Shown one piece after another: positions 11,675-23,480 of a DNA stretch of 64,000 nt (positions are counted from its first letter, which is position 1; each line of letters opens with the position of its first letter). A program made the position numbers and the translations under genes. Origin of the DNA: Bimuria novae-zelandiae CBS 107.79 (lineage: Eukaryota; Ascomycota; Dothideomycetes; Pleosporales; Didymosphaeriaceae); NCBI GenBank assembly GCA_010015655.1, contig ML976695.1, positions 445,685-509,684 on the forward strand, given 5' to 3'. The notes under the pieces were generated by a model. It had not been told where the DNA came from and searched no databases. It worked only from the letters and a program-made list of their open reading frames with translations.

Positions 11675-13464
11675 AGCTCGGCTATATACTTTTCGGCCAC
11701 ATATACTTCTCGGCCACCACACCACAACGCGTTACTCTGTTTTTAACGCTCTATACTTTAACGCCACCTACTTAAAATAGATCCCTATAAGGTTGCTTTT
11801 AATAATGCTATCCGCGATCTTAATACTAGTGTTTTTAAAAGCTAGCGATAAGCTATTAAGGCGTATAGTATTTCCTAATTATTGCTTTAAGAGCGTATTA
11901 ATGGCCGCTAACCTCACGCGATAGCTTATTACTAATAATAGTAATTAACTCCTAAACAAGAGGCGTTTTTAGTAAAGTAAATACTTAATAAGGACGCACG
12001 CGCATAGCCTCCCTCCCATCCTCGCGTACAAGAAATAGCCACCTGGCTCCTCCGCATGAACGGGGACTACGAGCCTCTTGGGCGACTATAGATACTCTAT
12101 TTTATCGCCCGCAACCCACGCGTTGCATTTATAGTTAGTTAAATAATTAAGAGCGCACGAACTACAGTAGCTAACTATAACACTATAAAGGCCTTTTTTA
12201 AGCTTTTTAAGCGGACGAGAATAGAGCTAGGGATACAATACGAGGATATATAGAATATGGATGAGACTGGGTGCGCACTAGGGGTATATACAAATGCCTA
12301 GGTGCTTGTAAGCTCTTCAAAGAAGAAAGCTTATATTAAATCTCTAAAGGATCGCGAGTGGGTGTCTATTATTAAGATTATCTTAGCTACTAGCGCTAAG
12401 CTTTAATGCCTAGTTATCTTTAAAGGTAAGTATCTATAATCTACCTGGTTCCTAGCATAAGGCATACTAAAATAGCTCTACATAACATTAGAGAATAGCT
12501 AGACGTCTAACTTAATTAGATATAAATAGTTATAGCGTATTTTTTTACTAAATACTTTACTATCCTCTAGCGGCTATCGTTTGCTCCTTCTTAATAGCTA
12601 TAGCTCCCACACACTAATTAACTTTATATGGCTCTGCAAGGTTAAGAAGATCCACCTACTATACCTCCTAGCGCACGCCTTACACTTGCTATAGCCTCTA
12701 GATCTTGCTCCTTTCTCTGTACTTAAGACACGCTATTGTAATAAGATCCGAGCTCTCTTCGCACTTAATAACGTAGCCCTAATTAAGAAAAAGCGCTTTA
12801 TTATATTATATAATAAGGCAAGAGAAGAAGCGCTATTAGAGCGTGTTATACAAGCTAGCTAGCGGGCTTCTGGACTCTGCCTATATAACCTAAGCCTTGT
12901 ACTGCTGTTATCCTAAGTAACTAGCTAACTAGTTACTCCTCCAGCAGCTTATTAAATATTAGATTAATTAGATTAGGTCTTTAACACCCTATAGAGCTTA
13001 CAGGCCCTATATAAAGCTTAGCAGCAACTTCTACTATTAGAATCTCTCTTATAAAGCACCCGCTTAGTGCTTAGTAAGGCAGGTAAAGCTATTGCAGAAG
13101 CTAACACTAGGGCAGCTTAACTTAAGGCTAAGAATTAACAACTTAAATATTAATTAGATAGTACTAGGGTTACCTATATAAGAAAGCGAGCTTAAGTTAA
13201 TCTAAATAAGCGCTTTAATAATATTAAGAGTATTAAGACTGTAATTAATCGCGCAGCTGCTTTACAGGCTTAATAAAAAGGCACTTCGCTAGAGAAAGAA
13301 GCTTAAAAGGTAGTAGTAGTAGCAGCAGCGCTTACTCTTAAGTCTATGTATACTTAGTGACAAATATAATTGTTGTTGTTGAAAAATCGCGACTTAAAAT
13401 AGTGTGGTTCTCTTAGGTGGGGTGGCCGAGAAGTATATGTGGCCGAAAAGTATATGGCCGAGCT
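11675..13464 (+). mobile_element. pogo/Fot1-type DNA transposon (RIP-mutated)
   Basis: The ends read AGCTCGGC...GCCGAGCT with TA at 11673-11674 and 13465-13466. The TIR is about 44 bp and contains TCGGCC three times (once TCGGCT in the left end), spaced 15 and 17 bp. A + strand transposase relic begins near 11778 (KVAFNNAIRDLNTS, psq-type HTH) and shows the catalytic-core block NMDETG near 12255. Many stops, all explainable by C-to-T. It is inserted inside the 75-bp repeat copy. Confidence 0.85.
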
Positions 13465-13465
13465 T

Positions 13466-13674
13466 AGTTCCTATCCTATAAAGCAAATGCTATATATATA
13501 TGCACGTTTTAATATAGGCTTGCAGCGCTTTTGTGCGCTTGTTAGAGTGGAATAACTATCTATAAAAGGTAACTGCGCTAGGTACGCGAGTAGCCGCACT
13601 AGGGCGTAAGGCAGTTACGCCTTATACGCGAGGTTATGTGACCTATTAGTATGCTAGGCGCTAGGCCGTCACAA
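13466..13674 (+). repeat. end of 75-bp repeat, then truncated LTR
   Basis: 13466-13512 finishes the mutated 75-bp repeat. From about 13513 to 13671 the sequence is the reverse complement, with RIP transitions, of the LTR at 35949-36246 (compare GCGCACAAAAGAGC there and TAGGCCGTCA here). In this orientation it lies directly before a + strand gypsy body, so it may be the 5' LTR of that element, truncated at its left. Confidence 0.55.
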
Positions 13675-14928
13675 ATATAGTACTTAAGGTTTTAGAGACG
13701 CTAGAGGAATTAGAATAAAGGATAGTACGAGAGTATAAGGTCCTCCTTTAACTATTAAAAAGAAAGTGCTAGGTACATAATAGCGAAATATATACACCCT
13801 AGGAATACACGTCAAAGATTAAACTTAAAAAACTGAAAGCTATAATAATTTATAAGTTCACTATAAAGTACTAAAGAAACGTACTAGTACTAAAATAGTA
13901 AATTAAGATTTAAGAATAATATAAAAAAGTAATATAGTTCCTCTATAGTAAAAAGGAATGCTGTTTACACGAAATTAAATAAGCCTAAGTAGCTATAGCG
14001 GGAAGAGACCTTGACTATAAGTTTATTAATAAATATAAGATATTAATAAACTACTATATCTCCTTCCCTAATAAATAAATATCCTACTATAAGGAACTTA
14101 GATAGTAGAATTGTTTTAAAGACGAGTGAAGAATGCATAAAGCATATAAAGAGGCTATAGGGTGGTATCTTAAGGAAAGGCTAGGCCCGCAGACTAAAGA
14201 AACGTTTAGTAATTAGTAATCTAAAGGATTAGATACCTATTACTTAATATATATAAGATAGCTAGACTGCGAGCAGGATTACCTAGTATATCTATACTAG
14301 AAGCAGCAAGGTATGGTAATAAAAATAATATCCTTATATTAAGACTTAAAATTCTAGGAGTGTCTAGTAGCAGGATGCAAACGACACGGGGAACCCTAAG
14401 AAGAAGAAGAGGTCTAATAGATTAAGGATATAAGGAGCACCTATAAAAGACTCTATTATAAGTAATAGAAGAAGACTAACGTTAACACAGGCATGGAAGA
14501 TGCTACGTAATTTTAGACTAAGGAAGTAAAGGCTTCTTAGGATTCTGCTAAGTAGGCTAATAACGAGTCGGGAAACTAGGGCGCTACTTGGCAAAAGACC
14601 TTACTAGTAGAGGCGTAACTATAAAGGCAAAAAAGGTAGAAACAGGCAACAGTAACCTATAACTAACTAAAGAAGTTATAATTAGCGATTACTAAGTAAT
14701 AGCGCTAATAGACCCTAGAGTAACTAGATATCTAATATCCCTTAAAATAGTAGAGAAATACAATCTGCTATATAGAAACAAGGAGACACCTATATAGGTA
14801 GAAATAGTAAATAGGACGTTATCCTAAGGATATATCAAAGGCTAGTTACGCCTTAAAATAACGCTATTACTAGTTAGCTTAAATAGATTTTAAAGCTAAT
14901 ATAGCTTCACGATAATAGATTTAGGAAG

Positions 14929-15160
14929 TGTCACGGTACCTCTAGTATCCGCAACACCTTAGCTGCACTGTTGCCGAAGCACTAGCGCTAGCCCGTGCAC
15001 CCCTGCACATTCTATCCACAGCCCCTATTTATATAGCCTTGTCTGCCTGTATTCCTGCTCTTTAGCTATCCTCTTGTATTAAACCTGAGTATGTACACAG
15101 TAGCCTAGTTAATCAAGCTCTCTGAGTTCCTGATTTAGAGACCTGTAGCCTCTCGTAACA
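14929..15160. mobile_element. solo LTR with perfect 5-bp target duplication
   Basis: A 232-bp insert starts TGTCACGGTACC and ends CTCTCGTAACA. It is flanked by GGAAG on both sides (14924-14928 and 15161-15165). It stands out as moderately GC-rich in an AT-rich host, so it is younger than the host and little RIPped. TG...CA ends and a 5-bp duplication are diagnostic of an LTR left by recombination. No internal retroelement sequence remains. Confidence 0.85.
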
Positions 15161-15842
15161 GGAAGCTTAAAAATAATTATTAATTATAATTAGCTTCTTA
15201 AATATAACCCTATTATTAACTAATAGAAGAAAACGCTATTTAGCTAAAAACTTACGCTAAAGGTTACTAATATATAAAAAGTATAAAAAGTATAGCTATT
15301 AATCCTAAATGCCCTAGTAGGGCGGGTTAAATGACAGACTAAATCACTTTTAGCTACTAAAATTATAAGAGTTATAGAAGAGAATCTAGGCTTGGTAAGA
15401 CTAATTTAGGTATAATACTTAGGCCTTATAGTAGAGGTAAAAGTTAATAATATTTTACTAGAATACTAAGAGTATGCGGAACTTTTAAGGAAGTTGAAAA
15501 AGAAAAACTACTAAAATATTAAAAATAAAATTATAAAATACTTTTAATAGAGGTTAGGAAACTACGCCTAGAATAATTATAATTAATATTTATAAACTAA
15601 GAAAAAAGAAGTATAGGAATACTTAAGAAAGAATTTCATAAAAAGATATATTTAAGAAAGCTAAAGCCTAGCGGCTTTTCCTATACTCTAGGTACGTAAG
15701 AAAAATAGCAAGCTCTAACTCTATATAGATTATAGATAGCTAAATGAGGCCATAATTAAGAATTAGTACCCCTTACTACTAATTATGGAGCTTATAAATA
15801 GACTGTAAGGAGCAGAATAGTTTACAAAATTTAATATATATA

Positions 15843-17691
15843 ACGTATTCCACAAGCGAGCTGCGCACTTTTTCTTGGCAACACTAACTTATGCTTCTTA
15901 ATCGTCGCTATTACTATTAACACTATCTAAAAACAACCTACTAAGGGTAATATCTAATTTAGAAGATAGCCCTTTAGTCTCTTAGCAGGTTCGCACGTTA
16001 TGCCCTAGCTTATTACACTTGCTATAAAGCTTTTGGCGCTACGTGCTACTCTCTCCACTATCCTCCCTACCTGCTTGCAAGCACTGCCTCTTCGTAGGAC
16101 GCTCTTTTGTAGCTACTAGCTGTAGTCCTTCTGCAGTAAGTAGTGTTCCTCCAGCCTGTATACGTGTCCTTTTACGTGATTTCCGCTTTGTGTGAGCTGC
16201 ATTTACCTCCTTAAGCTCCTTAATTTAGGCCTTTATTAGCTTAAACTTATACACTATCTTCTGCGCGCCTTTTATAAATATTAATAATATTTCTTTTACT
16301 AGTATTAGGGAGCTTTAGATAGTGTTTAAAAACTTTTTTTAATACTAAGGTAAATTACTCCCTAATCTTATGCGTATTACTAGGTGTTTATAACTACTAA
16401 TGGATAGGTTTAACTAAAAGAGCTAGTAGGGTCTTTAATTATATATCTAATTAATTTAATACTAACTATAAGTTAAAAAGCACTAAACTGGCGCCGCGAA
16501 AACTTTTTTTAATTTATTTTTTATTAATTAATATATTAAACGCGTTAATAAACGCAGGTAGAAACTTAGTTTTAGTAATATAGTTAATATAACTCCGTAT
16601 TAGCTACTTAACTTGACGCGAGTACGCCTTCTTTAGTAGCGAAAAACAACCTACATCTAGTGGTTGTAGGATGTGCGATAAGTGCGGCGGCATGTAGAGA
16701 TAGATAATCTTATTATCCTTATAATACTGCTTAAAAGCAACAGAGCTGTGGCTCTTATGGCTATCTATAATAAGTAGCCTGTCTGTGTCCCGCATATGGC
16801 GCTTTATACACACGTTAAGGTACTTAATTTACGCAACTCTAAGCTTATTTATTATTTAGCTATTTTTAGAGACTATAATTCCCTATTAGGGAGGTAGGTT
16901 ATCCTTAGTATACTAGCTAGTAAAGTATATCTTTACCTAGAAGATAATAAAGGGTGGGATCTTTTACCACGCGCTACTAATACCTAGTATTATTAATATT
17001 TACTTTTTATTATCTCCTTATACTTGTTTTAGTCTCCTATGGCTCTTAGAGCTAGTAATAACCTTTTAGCTCATTAAAATTACGCCTATTATAAAACTAG
17101 ACTTGTTAAAGTTCTATATATTCTTATCTTGTATGCCGTACTTCGCCTTTATATTCTATATAAGTTAAAACTAATTTAATATAATAGTAAGATCGTTATA
17201 TAGCATTCTTAAGTAGTCTAGCTTACGATTAAACCTTATTATAAGCTTAGGTATACGCTTAACGAAGTTTACTAGCTAGTTCTTGCTAATCTTGCCCTAG
17301 CCGCGCGTAGTAAGCAAAGTATCTACTATATCTTAAACCTATATAAGGATTATAGGGTATCCTCGCTTAGTAAGATCTAAGATATACTTGATAATTATCT
17401 TCTCCTCTAACTTTATAAGCTTTATTAAGTTTAATTATATTTTAGCGTGTAAAAGGACGCTAGCGCGTCTATTACGTAGCGTAAATTTAGGCGTATTATA
17501 CGTGGTAGTAGCGCGTTAGACTAACTAGATTTAGTAATTTAAAATAAATTATAAAATAAGCTATATATTTGCTTCGTGCGAAGCAGATTAACTATTATTT
17601 TATTAAGCTATTATACATTAATTATAAGTTAGTGTGAGCTTGGCAAAAGCGCGCAGCTCGCTTGGGTGCGCATCTCGCTTGTGGAATACGT
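15843..17691 (-). mobile_element. pogo-type DNA transposon (RIP-mutated, transposase on minus strand)
   Basis: The ends read ACGTATTCCACAAGCGAG (left) with its complement at right, flanked by TA at 15841-15842 and 17692-17693. The right TIR holds the CAAGCGAG motif twice, 17 bp apart; the left has one copy. It interrupts the gypsy reverse transcriptase. The minus-strand transposase relic is related to that of the element at 24803-28504, since they share the same stretches near 16.7-16.9 and 27.57-27.69 kb. Confidence 0.85.
16604..16813 (-). pseudogene. pogo transposase DDE core fragment
   Basis: The longest surviving open piece of the element's transposase. It reads LLIIDSHKSHSS, then DNKIIYLYMPPHLSHILQP, LDVGCFSLLKKAY. 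In DDE_1 (pogo/CENP-B) transposases this block carries the second catalytic aspartate (D of xxDGHxSH, here IDSHKSH) and the MPPHxSHxLQPLDVGxF signature. Flanking codons are interrupted by stops. Non-functional. Confidence 0.85.
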
Positions 17692-17746
17692 TAATAGTTA
17701 TTACTACATATAAGTGGAATACGTTAATAGTTATTACTACATATAA
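17681..17746. repeat. 33-bp perfect tandem duplication at transposon right end
   Basis: Units 17681-17713 and 17714-17746 are identical, starting GTGGAATACGTTAATAG. Each unit holds the outer 11 bp of the pogo right TIR, the TA and 20 bp of host gypsy sequence. So the transposon-host junction itself was copied. Confidence 0.9.
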
Positions 17747-20000
17747 ATAGCTAAGGGACATAAATAGAAGACTACGTTTAAGACCTATTATAACCTTTAT
17801 AAGTAGTAAATTATATTCTTTTGACTAATAAACGCGCTTGTAACATTCTAAATGCTTATTAATAAAGTACTACACAAATACCTAGACGTGTGCTATATAG
17901 CTCATTTTAATAATATACTCATTTACTCTACTAAAACACTCGAGGAGTATATAGAACACGTTAAAAAGGTACTTTAAAATATAAGAATGTATTAATAACT
18001 TCTTAATTTAGAAAAATACTAATTTTACGTTATAGAAATAAAGTATCTAGGATTTTTATTACTTTATAGAAAGGCATAGCTATAGACCTTAAAAATAGCT
18101 AGTTCTTAATTTAGTAAAGGATATTTAGTCTTTTTTAAGGTTTACTAACTTATATTAAAAGTTTATTAAGGATTACTCAAAGACTATTACACTATTAATA
18201 AATCTTATAAAGAAAGGAGACAGGGAAAACACTTAGCCCCTTACTAGAAAACTATAGAAATAAACGTATTAGATTACGCGCTAGGAGCGATACTCTTATA
18301 ACAAAGTAATAATAAGAAATAAAGACTAGTATTCTTTTATTTAAGAAACTTCTTAGGAGCAGAACTTAATTATAATATTTATAATAACTTAATAAGGAAC
18401 TACTCAAAGTAATAAATACTTTTAAATAATAAGAAGCCTAGCTTACTAGAGTACGCTTTAGGATAAAAGTATAAATAAACTATACGAACCTTACTAGTTT
18501 TATAATAGTAAAGAAGTTTAACTAATAATAAGTATAACAAGTAGGATTCCTAGTAAATTTTGACTTTATAATATACTATTAACTAGGAACGCTTAATGGC
18601 GCAGCAGACGCCCTAAGTAAGAGATTACACCTTATAAAGGACAAACTAGATTTATATAACGTAGTACTACAAGCAAGAAGTAATAACTAAGGTCCGCGTC
18701 GCTAGCCTAAGGTATATAAAATTAATAGTATAATATTTTTGGGACTATAAATAACTTACACTAGATTAGTATGAAAAATATAATCTCCTCTAACATAGGC
18801 TTAATAAAATAAGATAAGATTACTATTATAGTATCCTTATAAAACTAGAATATAAGGAAGTCTTAATTAGAAAACTATATAAGTAACTATTTAGCATGTT
18901 ATGAAAATAAGCTAAAGAGATATAAACCTTATAAACTATCATAACTACTATAAGTAGCTAAAAGACTATAGTAGAGCATAATAATAGACTTTATAGTAAA
19001 ACTCTCGAAGTTACTATAGTCAGGAATAAAGTACATATACGACACTATTATAGTAATAGTAGACTACTTAACTAAGGTAGCTAAGTTTAGGCCTACAGAA
19101 GAATCTATAATAGCAGAAGAAATAGCCTACGAGGTAGATAATATAGTCTTTATAAAATATAAGCTACTAGAAGAATTTATTATAAATAGAGATAAGCTTA
19201 ATATAAAGTTCTTAATAAGTTTTTACCCCTAGACTAACGGACAAAGAGAACGTACGTATTAGATTTTAAAATAATACTGATAATTCTACGTTAATAAGTA
19301 ATAGGTAATAAAATAACTAAGTAGAAGTACTACTAATAGCCTAGCTAGCGTATAACAACGCAAGGTTAGGGTATAACACGATACTCCCTATACTATATAA
19401 ACTACAGATATAAGCTAATTACCTATTAAAATCTAAAAGAAGTAGAAAGTATTTTTATAAGAGCCTAAAATAAGGCTTAAAAGATAAAAAAAACTTTATA
19501 AAGTTTTATAAAAATAAATTGCTTGAAAGGCTTTTACGGCATCTAAAAACGCTAATAAGTAAAAAAAAATTAAGCGACTAACTTTTAAGAAAAGGGATAA
19601 AGGTTTCCTATTATAAAAAAAATCTAAGGATAAAATAACCTCTAAATAGGGCCCTTTAAAGTATAAGAAACTAAGAGACTAGTTATAACTAAACTACTTC
19701 TATTACTAGGTATAAATATATGCCCTATATTTTATAAATTACTTTTAAAACTAGCGCCCCTAGACGCTCTAGTTAAGGTCTAGGTAAATTTAAAAAGTAA
19801 TAAGTATAAGGTTAAAAAAATTAAGGACTTAAGAATAATTTAAGATTACTCTAAGTATTTAGTTAAATAGAAAGGATAGCTAGAATAATATAACACCTAA
19901 AAACTAAAAGAAAACATTATAAACTATAAGTTATTAGTATTAAGTTACTATTAGTAGTACCTAAAGAAGGGATAGTATCCTTAGAAAATAAGGAAAATTT

Positions 20001-20089
20001 AGCCTGTAGCTAGCCTAGGTTAGTAGAAGGTATAAATAGTAGTAGATTAAAAGTAATAATAGTACTTATACTCTTTAAAGCTTCTTTTT
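20001..20089. other. AT-rich junction between gypsy wrecks
   Basis: Short AT-rich spacer with no recognisable feature. Confidence 0.3.
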
Positions 20090-21640
20090 TTTTACTAATT
20101 GAGAATATTAGCTATACAAGTATTATAAGCGATAAAAGCCTACTCTTTTTCTTCTATTTACGTAATTTTTAATTTTAAGCAAGCTGCCTCTACTTTTGCC
20201 TAAAGCAAGACTAGGCACTCTTTACGCTTTATAGCCTAAACCCTCTCTTACTCTTTCTTAGGAACCTAGAGGCTACAATTCGCATAAACCGCGATGCAAG
20301 TAGCATACTACCTAGTAGTAGTATTTATAAAGCACTTTAAAATATTCTTCTCCTTATAACGTTTGTAATACATTAGTATTTATAAACTTTAAGCGTAAAT
20401 TTAATTAGCACGCTAATAATAGGACTTAATTAATACTAGTAATAGTATACTTGCTTATTAATAATATTATATTTATATTAATAATAATTAATTTAGGTTA
20501 TCTAGCCTTTAGATTTATATTTAAAAAAAATTATAATAAAAGCCTATCTGCAGCGCAAGAACCTACCTTATCTATAAAAGGTTATTAGTATTAGAGGTAT
20601 ACAACTCTTTATACGTAAAGTAGTCTAATTAAAAGCAAATATTAATAGTTATATAGAACTAATATAGTTATATATCTTACCTAACAATAAGTCGTATGAC
20701 CTAATCCTTACCCTAACCTAAAAAAAATAAGGTTAAACTAGCCCCAGTAAAGAAATTAATTTAGATTAGAAGTTTAGGCACCTATATCCGTAACTAAAAA
20801 GTAAAGAACTATTAATAAAGCTTTTAGACGTATTAACTATAGCCTTTACAGCCTTAAATTGACGTAATTAATATCTAACAAATTAGGCTAAGGTATTTTT
20901 TATATTAATAAAAGATATATAGAAGGCGTTAACCCGTAAACTAAAGGTAAACCTAGAAGACCTACTACTTAAAGCTTTTAAGGACTTATAGCGTATCTTT
21001 TATAGGAAACAGGCTGACAAGCTCCCCCCGCACTATAGACCTAGAGTAAATATTTCTATCCCTCTGTAGAAAAAGATAACAAGACCCTAAAGATCCCTTA
21101 TAGCCCTCTATTTAATATGTCTTATAAAGAGTTGCTCGTTCTTTAGAAAGAGCTTACTAAATACTTAAATAAAAGCTTTATTTAGGTAAGTAAGTCTAGC
21201 GCCGCTACCTTAGTATTATTTACTAAAAAACCTAGTAAAGGACTACGCTTTTATATTAATTATTAAACCTTAAACGCTATTTTAAAGAAAGACTTATACT
21301 TTTTACTATTAATTAGTAAGGCTCTTTAGCTCCTCGCGAAGGCTAAATAGTTTAGTAAATTTAATATAATTTAAGCCTTTTATAAGCTTTAGATAGCGAA
21401 AAGTAGGAAATAGAAAATAGTATTTAAAACCTAATTTAGTTTTTATAAGTACCTAGTAGTTCTTTTTACCCTAGCTAACGCGCTAAGTACGTTTTAGTAG
21501 TATATTAATTAGGTGCTAAAAAAGTAACTTAATAACTACTACTTAGCGTATATAGATAACGTTCTTATCTTCTTTAGTAGTAGCTAAAAAGACCACGAAG
21601 AGAAAGTACGTACTATAACTTCTTACCCTTTAATAGCTAT
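20090..21640 (+). mobile_element. gypsy retrotransposon fragment with reverse transcriptase
   Basis: From about 21110 the + strand reads MSYKELLVL-KELTKYLNKSF, FTKKPSKGLRFYINY, LNAILKKDLYFLLLISKAL, FSKFNII-AFYKL, then AYIDNVLIF. These are the successive fingers and palm blocks of a Ty3/gypsy reverse transcriptase (the YIDDVL box reads YIDNVL). Stops are TAG/TAA. The frame ends abruptly near 21640, where an oppositely oriented gypsy fragment begins. Confidence 0.75.
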
Positions 21641-23480
21641 ATAAGGTATAAGAAGCCACTTATCTAATTATCTTATTATTAGTTATAATATACCTAAAGG
21701 TAGGCTTTAAGAATCGAGTTTATTCGTTCTACCTACCCGTTCGTCTCTAAGTACTTTACTATAGGCAGTCTTTAGTTAATACCTACTTATTTATAGAGTA
21801 TAGTCTAAAATTTGCTTACGAACTGTCCCCCGCGGTCTAATATAATAAAAAAAGGGAAGAAGTAGTCTACTACCTAGTATTAAAAAAAATACTATTATAA
21901 CTATAGGTATATTAAGATTTAAGAGACTAATAAACTTAAGGTCCTTACTAAGTCTATTTGTAATTATTATAATATTCGTGTAGCTATCGCTCTTAGGTAA
22001 AATAATAATAAAATCTATTATAATGTCCTTTTATCCTTACTTAGGTAGTAATAAAGGCTTTAATAAACCTAATTTTACTTCTTTCTATATTTTAGTTCTT
22101 GTATAGATATTATAGTTCTTAGTATACTACCTTAGTTAGATATTCTTAAGAAGAAGTAGTCTCGAGTAAGAATCTTATAAGTATTTTTTTTTATTTTAAA
22201 TATTTAAAAGCTAGGGAACTATGCACAACTACCATTAGCTTTATTTATAAAAGTTTTAATTTTAGTACTTATTATTTTAACCTATGGTATAGGTACCTTT
22301 AGTTATTTATACTATATTTTAAGATACTAATAAATAACTTCTATTTATGTTCGAACTTCTTAAGCCTATTCTTAACATAGACCTTTATTTTACTATACAC
22401 GCTATCTTTATCGTATTCTACCTTTTATTATATAGTATTAAAGTCTAGTTCGCGTCGTTTAGCAGGGTTATTACCTATTTAAGGGTTTAATATAAGTAGT
22501 TTAGGACGTATTAAGTAAGCAATTACTAGGTCCTTATTTATTTTAATATAGTTAGGTTCCTTTATAGTAGTAGGTATTTGAGAGATAAAAGACTTTAAGC
22601 TATTTCTTTTAGTAGTTTTTTAAAAAAGTATAAAGTGCCTTAATATTAATTTATTATTTTTACTATCTTTTAGCAGGTTTTATTCTTTTTAAGAAAGAGC
22701 GTTCGCCCTAGAGTTTACTAACCCTAGTTTATATATAAACGTTATACTAATATAGCTAAGTGTGTCTACCTACTAAACGAGTCCTTTGTCTAACCTTTAT
22801 TTAGTAGCGAAGTACGTAAGGTTCTTATAATTAGTATAGACCGTAAGGTACTTTATCACTCAATATATATAGTCTTATTTATTTACGTATTTAATAACTA
22901 CAAACAACTTTTTATTATAAATAGTATAATTATATTATATTAGGCAATTCTTTACTAAGAAGTAAGCTAATAGATTTAAAATTCTATTATTATTATACTA
23001 AAAGAAATATCTCTTAATTAATTAGCTAGAAGCATCTACTTCTGTACTAATTTTTTATTTAGGGTTAAAGTAGGCTGCGCAGGGTCTGTATAGAACGATA
23101 TTTTTAAGAAGTTAAATAAATACTACTACTCTTATCCTTAAATAAATTCTGCTCCTTTACTAATAAGCTTTATAACGGGGCTTACTATGCTAGAAAAGTT
23201 TTATATAATTTTTTAATAAAAGTTCGCGAAGCCTATAAAGCTTTAGACTTTTTTTTACTAAAGTTAGTAGCTCTTATTCCTAAATTACTTAAACTTTATC
23301 TTAGTCTATGCTTACGCCCTTATTAACTTTTATAATAAATTTAAGGTACGTGGTCTTGTTAACACAAAACTTAAATTTTTAATATTTAAATATAATTTTA
23401 TAGCTCTTAACTTTTAAAGCTAGAATATTAAACTAATTAAGAACTTCAGGGTATAAAGGTTAGCCTTAGAGCTTAGAACT
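21641..23480 (-). mobile_element. gypsy retrotransposon fragment, minus strand (integrase to reverse transcriptase)
   Basis: On the minus strand, 21.65-21.9 kb reads RGGQFVSKF, then LPIVKYLETNG-VERTNSILKAYL, the integrase core's catalytic region (DRGxQF and HPxTDGQxERxN in intact copies). Moving right come further integrase/RNase H-like and reverse transcriptase-like sequence to about 23.48 kb. It is head-to-head with the fragment ending at 21640. Confidence 0.65.

Larger units (their letters stand above)
13675..20000 (+). mobile_element. Ty3/gypsy chromovirus-like retrotransposon, interrupted and RIP-mutated
   Basis: The + strand order fits one element: gag-like DNA 13.7-14.9 kb; reverse transcriptase from about 15.65 kb (YIDYR, LNEAIIKN, INRL blocks) continuing after the pogo insertion at 17.7-18.1 kb; integrase near 18.95-19.3 kb (MDFIVKLSK, IIVIVDYLTKVAKF, then FYP-TNGQRER); and a chromodomain-like tail at 19.85-19.99 kb. 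All frames contain TAG/TAA stops. A solo LTR (14929-15160) and a pogo element (15843-17691) are inserted in it. No 3' LTR is recognisable. Confidence 0.7.

Noticed and set aside
14364..14594. Minus-strand 76-codon hydrophobic frame
   Set aside because: Lies in the gypsy gag region of the opposite strand; an accident of AT-rich RIP sequence.
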